From Pantoea vagans (GTDB taxonomy: Bacteria; Pseudomonadota; Gammaproteobacteria; Enterobacterales; Enterobacteriaceae), in NCBI RefSeq assembly GCF_004792415.1, contig NZ_CP038853.1, positions 3,286,001-3,350,000 on the forward strand: DNA of 64,000 nucleotides, in the 5' to 3' direction. Within the stretch, counting starts at the first letter, position 1, and every line of letters begins with the position of its first letter. The translations under genes were made by a program, and so were the position numbers. The notes under the pieces are model-generated. The model had not been told where the DNA came from. It ran no database searches and worked only from the letters and a program-made list of their open reading frames with translations. Below, piece after piece: positions 18,262 to 27,277 of this stretch.

Positions 18262-19458
18262 ATGACTCAGGAAACCGTCACCGCAGAACGCACCGGCCTG
18301 GTTGCGCCGCACCCGCAGGATAGCGCCCAGCAGATTGCGATGCTGCCCTCCTCCTGCCCGCAAAACCATGCGGCTAACCTGCTGCCGCTGCCCGATGGCG
18401 ATCTGCTTTGCGTCTGGTTTGGTGGCACGCAGGAAGGGATTGCCGATATCTCAGTCTGGTGTTCCCGGCTGACAAAAGGCAGCGATCGCTGGAGTGACGC
18501 GCAGAAGCTTTCTGACGATCCGGGTCGCTCAGAACAGAATCCGGTGCTGTTTCTCGATCCCGATCAGATACTGTGGCTGCTGTGGACGGCGCAGAAATCG
18601 GGCAATCAGGACACCGCGATTGTGCGCTATCGTCAGTCTCACGATTTCGGCAAGAGCTGGGGCGAGATCAAAACCCTGCTGGATAAGCCCGGCACCTTTA
18701 TTCGTCAGCCGATTGTCGTGCTGCCTAACGGCAACTGGTTACTGCCGGTGTTTTACTGCCTGACGCAGCCCGGCGAAAAGTGGGTCGGCAGCTATGACGT
18801 CAGCGCGGTAAAAATCTCAGAAGATAAAGGCCAGAGCTGGCGCGACGTCAGCGTGCCTGACAGCACCGGCTGCGTTCACATGAACGTCACCCTGCTGGAT
18901 GATGGCTCGCTGCTGGCGCTTTACCGCAGTCGCTGGGCCGACCACATTTACCAGAGTCGCTCGTTTGATCAGGGCGAAAGCTGGAGCGCGCCCGAACCGC
19001 TGTCGCTGCCCAACAATAACTCCTCCATTCAGGTCACGACGCTGCGCAACGGTCATCTGGCGCTGGTGTTCAATGCGATGAGCGCCGAAGGGGCCAGCGA
19101 GCGCCGGTTGTCGCTGTATGACGAAATTGAAGATGATGAAGAGGACAGTGACGTTGCGGTTGCCGCCGAACCGGTGGTGCACAGCGGGCGCACCGCCTTC
19201 TGGGGCGCGCCACGAGCGCCAATGACGCTGGCGATCTCAACGGATGGCGGCAAAAGCTGGCCGCTGCAGCGCAATCTGGACGAAGGCGACGGCTACTGCA
19301 TGACCAATAACTCTCAGCAGAAGTTAAACCGGGAGTTCTCTTATCCCAGCATCAAGCAGGGTGTGAACGGCGAACTGCATATCGCCTACACCTGGTATCG
19401 CCAGGCGATCAAGTATGTGCGGGTCGGGGAGTCCTGGGTGCAGGGAGGTGACGCGTGA
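18262..19458 (+). CDS. Sialidase-like Asp-box (BNR) protein
   Basis: This 398-residue protein has a predicted six-bladed beta-propeller of the sialidase superfamily. Four Asp-boxes of the form S-x-D-x-G-x-(S/T)-W are visible: SHDFGKSW, SEDKGQSW, SFDQGESW and STDGGKSW. The segments FIRQPIVVLPNG and HMNVTLLDDGSLLALYRSR fit the core. No signal peptide is seen, so it is probably cytoplasmic. An acidic low-complexity loop (DEIEDDEEDSD, about residues 287-297) interrupts the propeller. The ATG at 18262 directly follows the transporter stop and has GGAG upstream. Its true substrate need not be sialic acid; no nan genes are present. Confidence 0.83.
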   Translation: MTQETVTAERTGLVAPHPQDSAQQIAMLPSSCPQNHAANLLPLPDGDLLCVWFGGTQEGIADISVWCSRLTKGSDRWSDAQKLSDDPGRSEQNPVLFLDPDQILWLLWTAQKSGNQDTAIVRYRQSHDFGKSWGEIKTLLDKPGTFIRQPIVVLPNGNWLLPVFYCLTQPGEKWVGSYDVSAVKISEDKGQSWRDVSVPDSTGCVHMNVTLLDDGSLLALYRSRWADHIYQSRSFDQGESWSAPEPLSLPNNNSSIQVTTLRNGHLALVFNAMSAEGASERRLSLYDEIEDDEEDSDVAVAAEPVVHSGRTAFWGAPRAPMTLAISTDGGKSWPLQRNLDEGDGYCMTNNSQQKLNREFSYPSIKQGVNGELHIAYTWYRQAIKYVRVGESWVQGGDA

Positions 19459-20138
19459 TTGAAAAGATGGCGCTGGTGACCGGCGCCAGCTCCGGCATCG
19501 GCCAGGCGATTGTGGACCGCCTGCTGAATGAAGGCTGGCAGGTGACTGGCCTGAGCCGATCGGCTATAAACCGGGCAGACACGGGCTGGCAGAGCCATCA
19601 GATCGATATCAGCGACAGTGCGGCATTGCAGGCTTTACTGGACAAACTGCCGGTGCCGCAGGCGGTGATCCATGCAGCGGGAATGATGCAGGCCGCGCCG
19701 CTCGGGGAGCTGGATCTGAACGCCAGCACACGCCTGTGGCAACTGCATGTTGCCGCCGCAGAACAGCTGGCGAATCATTTTGCGCCCCGGATGAGCGCGG
19801 GCGGCAGAATCGTGCTGCTGGGTAGTCGCACGTCAGGCGGTGCGTCGGGCCGCAGTCAGTATGTGGCCACCAAATCGGCGATGATCGGCATGGTGCGCAG
19901 CTGGGCGGCAGAGCTGGCACCGCGCGGCATTACAGCCAATATCGTGGCGCCAGGTGCCACCGAAACGCCGATGCTGCAACAGCCGGGCCGGGCCAGTTCC
20001 CCGCCGCGCTTGCCACCGATAGGCCGCTATATTCAGCCGCAGGAAGTCGCCGGACTGGTCGGGTTCCTGCTTTCGCCTGCAGCCGCGGCAATCACCGGTC
20101 AGCAGCTGGTGATGTGCGGCGGTGCGTCGCTGAGTTAA
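19455..20138 (+). CDS. Short-chain dehydrogenase/reductase
   Basis: This 227-residue SDR has the nucleotide-binding TGASSGIG (9-16), HAAG (73-76) and the YxxxK pair Tyr136/Lys140 with Ser124 nearby. The serine spacing is one residue shorter than the classical 13. The start is a GTG (19455-19457) overlapping the TGA of the preceding gene and preceded by GGGAGGTG; the ATG at 19467 is a poorer choice. It closes the rightward operon and could oxidise the island's sugar or sugar acid to a keto or lactone form. Confidence 0.88.
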   Translation: MIEKMALVTGASSGIGQAIVDRLLNEGWQVTGLSRSAINRADTGWQSHQIDISDSAALQALLDKLPVPQAVIHAAGMMQAAPLGELDLNASTRLWQLHVAAAEQLANHFAPRMSAGGRIVLLGSRTSGGASGRSQYVATKSAMIGMVRSWAAELAPRGITANIVAPGATETPMLQQPGRASSPPRLPPIGRYIQPQEVAGLVGFLLSPAAAAITGQQLVMCGGASLS

Positions 20139-20141
20139 TGA

Positions 20142-20173
20142 ACAGGCCGGGCGACTCGGGTGGCCCGGCCTGT
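20142..20173. terminator. Strong GC hairpin at end of the catabolic island
   Basis: ACAGGCCGGGC (20142-20152) and GCCCGGCCTGT (20163-20173) form a perfect 11-base stem with a 10-base loop, four bases after the SDR stop codon and before the convergent yacL end. No long T-run is present, but the position and strength suggest a bidirectional end signal. Confidence 0.6.
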
Positions 20174-20186
20174 ATCAGCGTAAAAA

Positions 20187-20564
20187 TTACCGTACGGGTT
20201 TACCGTACTGGTTCACAAACTGGCGATAGGCGGCGATCACCAGCTGAAAATCTTCAATGCCGCAGAAGGAGAGGCTCTCTTCGTCGTAGTAGTTCATCCC
20301 CTCTTCCATTCCGTCATCTTCCAGTGCCAGCAGATTGGCGCGAATCATTACCTCTTCCTCATCCAGCAGGATGGTGTACTCGCTGCCGATGCGCTGCCAC
20401 TGACGCACGCTGCCTTTGACGTCTTCGATTGCGGCTTCCACTTCATCCAGCAATCCCGGATCGTTTTTCACCTCTTCGTTGAACCAGTGGCCGACCGCTT
20501 CATGATCCATCGACATACGAACCTTAATCTGTCCGGTCACATCGCGTAAAAATTCATATTCCAT
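20187..20564 (-). CDS. yacL: YacL family protein (UPF0231)
   Basis: This 125-residue acidic cytoplasmic protein matches E. coli YacL closely, beginning [19 protein letters not shown] and containing GHWFNEEVK and [20 protein letters not shown]. The role of this family is unknown. It is a few residues longer at the C-terminus than the E. coli protein. It lies between the accessory island and acnB, keeping the backbone order. Confidence 0.92.
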   Translation of the reverse strand: MEYEFLRDVTGQIKVRMSMDHEAVGHWFNEEVKNDPGLLDEVEAAIEDVKGSVRQWQRIGSEYTILLDEEEVMIRANLLALEDDGMEEGMNYYDEESLSFCGIEDFQLVIAAYRQFVNQYGKPVR

Positions 20565-20704
20565 CGCCCGTTCCTCTTAACGTCATCGCGTCACTAAATG
20601 AGTGTCAGCGCTGCCTGCGCGGCATAGTGTGACACGTCGCGCATTATTACAGGCTGTCTGGCGAAATCCAGCTTTTGATCGAACCGCCCTCAATGCACAG
20701 ACGT

Positions 20705-20730
20705 AAAAAAGGGGCGAATCATCGCCCCTT
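20705..20730 (-). terminator. Rho-independent terminator of acnB
   Basis: On the minus strand AAGGGGCGA/TCGCCCCTT forms a 9-base stem (20709-20717 with 20722-20730) with a 4-base loop, followed by T residues (20705-20710). It lies about 25 bases past the acnB stop. Confidence 0.9.
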
Positions 20731-20753
20731 AGTCATGACTGGCAGGTGAAGAA

Positions 20754-23351
20754 TCAGACCGCGGTCTGGAAAATCACGCCGTCAGCTTTATCGGTGTACT
20801 GCGCCAGCTGGTCGAAGTTGAGATAGCGATAAGTGTCGCTGGCCGTTTTATCGACCTGCGCCATAAATTGCTGATACTCATCCGGCGTTGGCAGACGGCC
20901 TAACAGTGAAGCCACTGCCGCCAGCTCTGCAGATGCCAGGTAGACGTTAGCGCCGGTACCCAGACGGTTCGGGAAGTTACGGGTCGAGGTAGAAACCACC
21001 GTCGAACCATCAGCCACACGTGCCTGGTTACCCATACAGAGTGAACAGCCCGGGATCTCGATACGCGCACCGCTTTTACCGAATACGCTGTAGTAGCCCT
21101 CTTCGGTCAGCTGTGCCGCATCCATCTTGGTTGGCGGAGCCACCCACAGACGGGTTGGCAGCTGGCCTTTGTGGCTATCCAGCAGTTTACCGGCGGCACG
21201 GAAGTGACCAATGTTGGTCATGCAGGAGCCGATAAACACTTCGTCGATCTTCTCGCCCTGAACATCAGAGAGCAAACGGGCATCGTCCGGATCGTTTGGC
21301 GCACAGAGGATCGGCTCTTTAATGTCAGCCAGATCGATTTCGATCACGGCGGCATATTCAGCATCCGCATCCGGCTCAAGCAACTGAGGATCGGCCAGCC
21401 ATTTCTCCATGCTTTCAACGCGACGCTCCAGCGTACGACGATCGCCGTAGCCTTCTGCGATCATCCACTTCAGCAGCACGATGTTGGAGTTCAGGTATTC
21501 GATAATCGGCGCTTTATCCAGCTTGATGGTACAGCCCGCAGCGGAACGCTCGGCTGACGCATCGGACAGCTCAAACGCCTGCTCGACTTTCAGATCCGGC
21601 AGACCTTCAATCTCAAGGATGCGGCCAGAGAAGATGTTTTTCTTACCTTTCTTCTCAACGGTCAGCAGACCCTGTTTGATGGCATACAGCGGAATGGCGT
21701 GAACCAGATCGCGCAGGGTAATACCTGGCTCCATCTTACCTTTGAAGCGCACCAGCACTGATTCCGGCATGTCGAGCGGCATGACGCCCGTCGCCGCAGC
21801 AAATGCCACCAGGCCTGAGCCCGCCGGGAAAGAGATGCCGATAGGGAAACGGGTATGCGAGTCACCACCGGTGCCCACGGTATCCGGCAGCAGCATACGG
21901 TTCAGCCAGCTGTGGATAATGCCGTCGCCCGGACGCAGTGAGACACCGCCACGGTTCATGATGAAGTCTGGCAGCGTATGGTGCGTGTTCACATCCACCG
22001 GCTTAGGGTACGCAGCGGTGTGACAGAAGGACTGCATCACCAGATCGGTCGAGAAGCCCAGGCAAGCCAGATCTTTCAGCTCGTCACGGGTCATCGGACC
22101 GGTCGTATCCTGCGAGCCAACTGAGGTCATCTTCGGTTCGCAATAGGCACCCGGACGAATACCGGCGACGCCACAGGCACGGCCAACCATTTTCTGTGCC
22201 AGTGAGAAACCACGGGTGCTCTCCGCGACATCTTTCGCCTGACGGAACACGGTGCTGTGCGGCAGACCCAGCGATTCGCGCGCTTTAGTGGTCAGGCCGC
22301 GACCGATGATCAGCGGAATACGGCCACCGGCGCGGACTTCGTCAATCAGCACTTCGGTTTTGAGTTCGAAGCTGGCCAGAAGGTCGTTGGTTTCGTGGTT
22401 ACGGACTTCGCCTTTGAACGGATAGATGTCGATGACATCGCCCATGTTCAGGTCATTGACGTCCACTTCAATCGGCAGTGCGCCCGCATCTTCCATGGTG
22501 TTGAAGAAGATAGGTGCAATTTTGCTGCCCAGCACCACGCCGCCACCTTTTTTATTCGGCACGTTCGGGATGTCGTCGCCCATAAACCACAGCACCGAGT
22601 TGGTGGCGGATTTGCGTGACGAACCGGTTCCGACAACGTCACCGACATACGCCAGCGGGAAGCCTTTGGTCTTCAGTGCTTCAATCTGTTTGATCGGGCC
22701 GATATTGCCCGGCTCATCCGGCTCAATACCTTCACGGGCATTTTTCAGCATCGCCAGGGCGTGCAGAGGAATGTCAGGACGAGACCAGGCATCCGGGGCC
22801 GGAGAGAGGTCATCGGTGTTGGTTTCGCCAGTAACTTTGAACACCGTAACGGTGATCTTCTCAGCCAGCTCAGGTCGTGACAGATACCACTCCGCATCGG
22901 CCCAGGATTGCATCACCTGCTTCGCGTATTCATTACCCGCTTTCGCTTTTTCTTCGACATCATAGAAGTTGTCGAACATCAGCAGCGTGTGTGAAAGGGC
23001 TTTCGCCGCGATGGGTGCCAGTTTGCTATCGTCCAGCGCTTCAATCAGCGGATGAATATTGTAACCGCCCTGCATGGTGCCGAGCAGTTCAACCGCTTTT
23101 TCAGGAGATATCAGAGGAGAGGTTGCTTCGCCTTTGGCGACAGCCGCCAGGAAACCGGCTTTGACATACGCCGCTTCATCGACGCCAGGTGGGACTCGGT
23201 TGACCAATAAATCGGTCAGAAATTCTTCTTCACCCGCAGGTGGATTTTTCAGCAGTTCAACCAGCGCGGCCATCTGGGAAGCCTCTAAAGGCTTAGGTAC
23301 AATTCCCTGGGCAGCACGCTCGGCAACGTGCTTACGGTATTCTTCTAGCAC
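20754..23351 (-). CDS. acnB: Aconitate hydratase B
   Basis: AcnB is the main TCA-cycle aconitase, interconverting citrate and isocitrate with a [4Fe-4S] cluster. The protein is 865 residues, the same as E. coli, when started at the GTG complementary to 23349-23351 (reading [16 protein letters not shown]), which has GAGG upstream. An upstream in-frame ATG at 23414 would add 21 unrelated residues. Cluster cysteines are visible in SCMTN and [12 protein letters not shown] near the C-terminus. The N-terminal HEAT-like domain of AcnB is present. A terminator follows. Confidence 0.97.
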   Translation of the reverse strand: MLEEYRKHVAERAAQGIVPKPLEASQMAALVELLKNPPAGEEEFLTDLLVNRVPPGVDEAAYVKAGFLAAVAKGEATSPLISPEKAVELLGTMQGGYNIHPLIEALDDSKLAPIAAKALSHTLLMFDNFYDVEEKAKAGNEYAKQVMQSWADAEWYLSRPELAEKITVTVFKVTGETNTDDLSPAPDAWSRPDIPLHALAMLKNAREGIEPDEPGNIGPIKQIEALKTKGFPLAYVGDVVGTGSSRKSATNSVLWFMGDDIPNVPNKKGGGVVLGSKIAPIFFNTMEDAGALPIEVDVNDLNMGDVIDIYPFKGEVRNHETNDLLASFELKTEVLIDEVRAGGRIPLIIGRGLTTKARESLGLPHSTVFRQAKDVAESTRGFSLAQKMVGRACGVAGIRPGAYCEPKMTSVGSQDTTGPMTRDELKDLACLGFSTDLVMQSFCHTAAYPKPVDVNTHHTLPDFIMNRGGVSLRPGDGIIHSWLNRMLLPDTVGTGGDSHTRFPIGISFPAGSGLVAFAAATGVMPLDMPESVLVRFKGKMEPGITLRDLVHAIPLYAIKQGLLTVEKKGKKNIFSGRILEIEGLPDLKVEQAFELSDASAERSAAGCTIKLDKAPIIEYLNSNIVLLKWMIAEGYGDRRTLERRVESMEKWLADPQLLEPDADAEYAAVIEIDLADIKEPILCAPNDPDDARLLSDVQGEKIDEVFIGSCMTNIGHFRAAGKLLDSHKGQLPTRLWVAPPTKMDAAQLTEEGYYSVFGKSGARIEIPGCSLCMGNQARVADGSTVVSTSTRNFPNRLGTGANVYLASAELAAVASLLGRLPTPDEYQQFMAQVDKTASDTYRYLNFDQLAQYTDKADGVIFQTAV

Positions 23352-23551
23352 GACGTTATCCTCGCTCTCATTATGTAGGGCTTTCCGACCACCTTGCTCA
23401 CTTATGGAGAACACACTTCCCTTTCTCGTCCAGGTTGAGGTGCCCGGTTTCGCGGAGGGCAGAATAGCAGGATTTCGTCTGTTTGTTAATCTGTTTACAA
23501 AAATACAACATAATCCACTGCGCCCGTTCTGCCCGCTTATACTCCCACATC

Positions 23552-23568
23552 AGCCAGCTAAGCTGGCT
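23552..23568. repeat. Inverted repeat in the acnB upstream region
   Basis: AGCCAGC (23552-23558), TAA, GCTGGCT (23562-23568) is a perfect 7-base inverted repeat with a 3-base centre, about 200 bases before the acnB start. It could be a regulator site or a leader hairpin. Confidence 0.35.
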
Positions 23569-23731
23569 AATCGGGTCACTCTGCAGCGTACCGCATCTCA
23601 GAGTAAAAACGGCAGGGTTATGTCAGCGTTGGCCCAGTTTTAGTGAAGTGATTCAGGGAAATAGATAACTGGCAGGAATAGAAGTGAACGGGCCTCCGGG
23701 TTACCGCAGAGGCGAATGCAGGCGGATAGCA

Positions 23732-23758
23732 ACACCAGGCCGGAGATAAGCCTGGTGT
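23732..23758 (-). terminator. Hairpin after the metallo-hydrolase gene
   Basis: ACACCAGGC (23732-23740) and GCCTGGTGT (23750-23758) form a perfect 9-base stem with a 9-base loop, 19 bases past the stop of the leftward metallo-hydrolase gene. A T-run is lacking. Confidence 0.5.
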
Positions 23759-23776
23759 CATTGACGTCTGAGACGA

Positions 23777-24634
23777 TTACAGAGTGGTTTTCATTTCCCG
23801 CAGTGATACCGGCCAGTCACCCAGCCAGACGTAGTGATCTTTCAGAATCCGCGCACTGTAGTCGAGACAGATTTTCACCGGCAGGTTGGGATAGATTCGC
23901 TCCATCTCCTGCACCAGCTCTTCGCTGTTTTTGACCTTGTGCAGCGTCTTAATGAAATCGTTGATATAGGTGCGGGTAAAGCCTATTGCTGAGGGGCTGA
24001 GCGATGGCGTCGTTCGCGAATGGCCAGGGATCAGGATTTCCGGCGCCAGCGCTTCGAGTTTATCCAGACTTTCCATCCATTTCGCCATGCGTTCAGGCGT
24101 ACGCATATCGGCAATCCAGACATGTGCATCCGCAAAGACCACATCGGAGGCGATCAATGTTTTCGTCGAGGGGATCCAGAGCGGTGTCACCCGGATGCAA
24201 TCGCCACTGAGATCGCTCAGGATTTTAATCTCCTGCCCTTCCAGCCAGATCGTATCCTCTTCCAGTTCGGTGATCGCAAACTTAGTGCGGGCACCGTTCT
24301 CTTTTAAAACCTGCTTGCCCCAGTAATCAATTTTGAAGTCAAAGGCGTCATTAACATCTTCGGCGACCTGCTTATAAGAGAGAATTTCAGCAGCCGGAAA
24401 GACCGATTTAATCACTTCAAGTCCCAGAAAATGATCGGGATGCAGATGGGTAATAAAGATGCGTTTCAGGTCGAGACCGGTTTCGATAATCTCAGCGACT
24501 AACCGATGCGCATTCGCTAGCGTGAACTGGGCATCGACTAACATCGCCTCTTTCTCACCCATGATAATGGTGGAACTGACACCGAAGCCGTCGTGCTGGT
24601 CACTGCTGATAAAAACCTTCGTCGATAAATCCAT
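23777..24634 (-). CDS. Metallo-beta-lactamase fold hydrolase
   Basis: This 285-residue cytoplasmic protein has the metal-binding motif THLHPDHFLG (His63, His65, Asp67, His68) and later His and Asp ligands in PGHSRTTPS and SDVVFADAH. The superfamily includes hydrolases of thioesters, lactones and many other esters. It lies 85 bases downstream of the phenolic acid decarboxylase in the same direction, so a linked role in phenolic metabolism or detoxification is possible but unproven. A hairpin between the genes may lower its expression. No export signal is seen. Confidence 0.85.
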   Translation of the reverse strand: MDLSTKVFISSDQHDGFGVSSTIIMGEKEAMLVDAQFTLANAHRLVAEIIETGLDLKRIFITHLHPDHFLGLEVIKSVFPAAEILSYKQVAEDVNDAFDFKIDYWGKQVLKENGARTKFAITELEEDTIWLEGQEIKILSDLSGDCIRVTPLWIPSTKTLIASDVVFADAHVWIADMRTPERMAKWMESLDKLEALAPEILIPGHSRTTPSLSPSAIGFTRTYINDFIKTLHKVKNSEELVQEMERIYPNLPVKICLDYSARILKDHYVWLGDWPVSLREMKTTL

Positions 24635-24685
24635 TTTTCGTCCTCATACGTTACACATCAGAAGCTACACGTAGAAACAACTAAG

Positions 24686-24712
24686 CAGAAGAGGTCATGA
24701 TGACCTCTTCTG
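24686..24712 (-). terminator. Perfect hairpin after phenolic acid decarboxylase
   Basis: Arms CAGAAGAGGTCA (24686-24697) and TGACCTCTTCTG (24701-24712) form a 12-base perfect stem with a 3-base loop, eight bases after the decarboxylase stop on the minus strand. The following minus-strand sequence is only moderately T-rich (TTAGTTGTTT). It is probably a partial terminator. Confidence 0.65.
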
Positions 24713-24719
24713 TTCACTC

Positions 24720-25229
24720 TTAATTTTTCAGGTTTTCCGGAAAATTGGCGGGCAGCTGATCAGGCGGGCAGTCAATCACGCTTTCGTTGTTTTCACCCAC
24801 ATCAAGAATTACGGTCAGCGTCGCGAACTCATCAATCACTTCAGTTGGATAAGCCGGACCCGCTTCGCGGAATTTCGCCATCTCTTCCAGGTGATCATTC
24901 TGGAAGCAGACGGTTTTTTCCGGATTGTTCATGACCCAGCGTGGGAAGAAGATGGTGCCGTGGAAAATTTTATCCGCCAGATTAACGGCCAGGCTGACAT
25001 CAGTGCCGGTTGGTTCAGTCCAGGAGACTTTATAGACATCCTGCGCCAGGCGAACCACATAAACATGCTGATTTTTAACCCAGCGATTGCCGACCATGCC
25101 ACTGTGAATGCGATAGTCGATGGTGCTGGCATTTTTAATGTAGAGCTCGTAGTTCCAGCCGTTGTCATAGGTGTAAACCAGATGTTTGCCAACGATGCCA
25201 GACAGGTCATGTTTATCAAAAGTGCTCAT
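24720..25229 (-). CDS. padC: Phenolic acid decarboxylase
   Basis: This 169-residue enzyme decarboxylates ferulic, p-coumaric and caffeic acids to vinyl phenols. The sequence is very close to the recalled Bacillus PadC pattern: KHLVYTYDNGWNYE, STIDYRIHSGMV, YKVSWTEPTGTDVSL and FFPRWV. The presumed active-site residues Tyr19, Tyr21, Arg49 and Glu72 correspond to those of the Bacillus enzyme. It is divergent from a LysR regulator, the usual control arrangement in Gram-negative bacteria. It suggests exposure to plant hydroxycinnamic acids. The gene symbol follows the family name. Confidence 0.93.
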   Translation of the reverse strand: MSTFDKHDLSGIVGKHLVYTYDNGWNYELYIKNASTIDYRIHSGMVGNRWVKNQHVYVVRLAQDVYKVSWTEPTGTDVSLAVNLADKIFHGTIFFPRWVMNNPEKTVCFQNDHLEEMAKFREAGPAYPTEVIDEFATLTVILDVGENNESVIDCPPDQLPANFPENLKN

Positions 25230-25334
25230 GATTAATTCCTCATTTGTTTTCCTTGAGGTGATTATTGCGCGTTACAAAAGCGATGAATAACGCTATTTTT
25301 AGCACTTAATTATTCAATTTTTAGATGGTTTACC

Positions 25335-26234
25335 ATGTACAAAACAACGCTGGAACAGTGGTATCTGCTCGACGCCGTCGTAAAGGAAGGGAGTTTTGCG
25401 CTGGCAGCGGAGAAGAATAATCGCAGCCAGTCCTCATTGAGCTATCAGTTGAGTCTGCTTCAACAACGGCTCGACATGGAACTGCTGGAGCAGGTGGGAC
25501 GCCGTGCCGTCCTGAGTGCTGAAGGACATCAGTTACTTGCGCAGGTACGTCCACTGCTGGAAGGATTTAGCGCGCTTGAAGCTAAGGCCAGTGCCCTGCG
25601 ACGGGGTGAACGTTCGCGCATTGATTTAATGGTGGATGCTACCTTTCCAAAACCTCTGCTGTTTGATGTGCTCAATATATTTCAGCAACGCTATCCACAT
25701 GTGCGCATCTGGTTCAGCGAAATTGTCCGTAGCGAAACCCCAGACAGGCTGGCGGAACAACAGGCCGATCTCTGGCTGGTGGCGCAATATGGCGCTGAGC
25801 CATTGGCTGGCGAAAGCCTGATGAGTGTCGATTTCGTTGCCGTCGCCCATCGCGATCACCCGCTGCACAGTGAACCTGCCCCGCTTAATGCTGCCACACT
25901 GGCGCGCTGGCCCTGCATTACCATTCTGGATCGCCAGCAACAGCAGCAGTCAGAGGTGAGTGGCGATCAGGCAGAAAACTGGTCATTCACTACCCTGTCG
26001 GCAGCGATTGAAGCGGTCCAGCACCAGCTAGGCTATGGCTGGTTGCCGGAACAGAATATCGCCGGCCTCTTAAAAAGCGGTGAACTACGTCCCCTGCCGC
26101 TGCTTCAGGGCCGCCGACGCAGTAGTACGCTGGTGATGTACATCAATGAAGAGAGACTGCCCGGCAACAGCGCCATTGCTGAACTGGCGCAGATGTTTGT
26201 TGAACGGGTGGCGGCGTGGGAGGTGCGCCGCTGA
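25335..26234 (+). CDS. LysR-family transcriptional regulator
   Basis: This 299-residue regulator has the LysR winged helix-turn-helix in the first 60 residues (EQWYLLDAVVKEGSFALAAE and NRSQSSLSYQLSLLQQRL), followed by the periplasmic-binding-like effector domain. It is divergent from the phenolic acid decarboxylase with a 105-base gap, so it probably activates that gene in response to phenolic acids. The gap contains AGCG-N8-CGCT (25279-25294), a possible binding site. The effector is inferred from context. Confidence 0.9.
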   Translation: MYKTTLEQWYLLDAVVKEGSFALAAEKNNRSQSSLSYQLSLLQQRLDMELLEQVGRRAVLSAEGHQLLAQVRPLLEGFSALEAKASALRRGERSRIDLMVDATFPKPLLFDVLNIFQQRYPHVRIWFSEIVRSETPDRLAEQQADLWLVAQYGAEPLAGESLMSVDFVAVAHRDHPLHSEPAPLNAATLARWPCITILDRQQQQQSEVSGDQAENWSFTTLSAAIEAVQHQLGYGWLPEQNIAGLLKSGELRPLPLLQGRRRSSTLVMYINEERLPGNSAIAELAQMFVERVAAWEVRR

Positions 26235-26376
26235 ACGTAAATGTAAGGGCACGCACACAGCAGCTCTTTCTGGCCGCTCGCTCCTTATAACCCTGCTATT
26301 TCGCTAGCTCTCATCATTTCCTTTCGCTAAACTGCGGGGCTGGATTCCTCCCAGCATAAATTGCGCAGAGTAATCC

Positions 26377-27012
26377 ATGACCCGCAAATTCAAGCCTTTT
26401 ACCTCACTTTCCCGCCGCCACCGTCGCACGCGTGTTCAGCACATCAAAAATCTTATCCATCGCGAGCGTGAGCGCTGCGGTGGGCAACATTACGATGATT
26501 GTGATTCTGAAAACGCAGAGGCTATTGCGGCGGGCTGGGTCTGGATCTGGAGTGATGTACTTTTCCTGGATGATCAAGATCCCACCATCTATTGGAACGC
26601 TGAGATCGTTACTGCTGATGTCGCTCGCATGGATATCATCGAAAACCGGGTACTCAATGAAGCCACTGCAATGCTTGACCAGGCCCAACTGGAGGATGAA
26701 TTGCGTTTAGAGACAGTGTCCAACTATGACGCGAAAGGAAAGATTGTCAGCTATAAGCAGGTAAAGCGCACCCGCGTTGCTTATCCCCAGTTCGGCGGGA
26801 TGACATATCATAATTACATTAACAAGCGCGTGGCAGATATTCTCCGCGACACCCCACCCGTAATCACCCCTGGTTATCGCATCCAGCATGGCTATCGTAG
26901 TGGTATTGGTCTGCAAATCATCGTCGCAGAGTCAGAGCTGACGCGTGAAGTCATCGACAATGCCATCCGCACATTCCTGGTAGGTAACATGCATTCTCTT
27001 AAGTCTGCATAG
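26377..27012 (+). CDS. Hypothetical protein, no recognised family
   Basis: I do not recognise this 211-residue protein. It starts MTRKFKPFTSLSRRHRRTRV with a strongly basic N-terminus, has no signal peptide or membrane segment, and contains a Trp-rich stretch GWVWIWSDVLFLDD. A CGGQHYDDCD segment holds two cysteines and a histidine. A basic N-terminus followed by an acidic middle and mixed C-terminus could suit nucleic acid binding, but nothing more can be claimed. It is a single gene between the LysR regulator and lpd, a variable site in enterobacteria. The coding frame is uninterrupted and codon use appears normal. Confidence 0.6.
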   Translation: MTRKFKPFTSLSRRHRRTRVQHIKNLIHRERERCGGQHYDDCDSENAEAIAAGWVWIWSDVLFLDDQDPTIYWNAEIVTADVARMDIIENRVLNEATAMLDQAQLEDELRLETVSNYDAKGKIVSYKQVKRTRVAYPQFGGMTYHNYINKRVADILRDTPPVITPGYRIQHGYRSGIGLQIIVAESELTREVIDNAIRTFLVGNMHSLKSA

Positions 27013-27022
27013 CCGTTCTGAT

Positions 27023-27050
27023 GCCCCACCTTTCCCCCGCCGGGCTTTTT
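27023..27050 (+). terminator. Weak terminator after hypothetical gene
   Basis: GCCC (27023-27026) can pair with GGGC (27042-27045), followed by five T residues (27046-27050). The stem is short. It lies just past the stop codon of the hypothetical gene. Confidence 0.3.
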
Positions 27051-27230
27051 GACACACCGCCTCGCGCGTTAGGGTTAACGGCTTACTGACATTGCTAGTC
27101 CGACAGCACAAAGGCTGAATATCAGTAATATTGAAGTGCAATTCCGGGCGATTCTCCCTCGGCCTGAAGTGTCTGTCAGAGGAATGAATGGCAGAATCTA
27201 CTGACGCTTATGATCAAAATGACGGCCCAA

Positions 27231-27256
27231 AAAAAAGCCCCCATAACGGGAGCTTT
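27231..27256 (-). terminator. Rho-independent terminator of lpd
   Basis: On the minus strand AAAGCTCCC pairs with GGGGGCTTT around a short GTTAT-centred loop and is followed by a long T-run. It sits about 20 bases past the lpd stop and closes the pyruvate dehydrogenase operon. Confidence 0.85.
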
Positions 27257-27277
27257 CTCAATCACTGCGGCAGAAAC

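Larger units (their letters stand above)
23352..23776. other. Intergenic gap upstream of acnB
   Basis: These 425 bases hold no convincing gene. The left part is the acnB leader and promoter region, including an AT-rich stretch at 23478-23515 (TTGTTAATCTGTTTACAAAA). An inverted repeat lies at 23552-23568. The right end contains a hairpin just after the metallo-hydrolase stop (23732-23758). In E. coli yacH occupies this general interval; no trace of it is seen. Confidence 0.7.
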
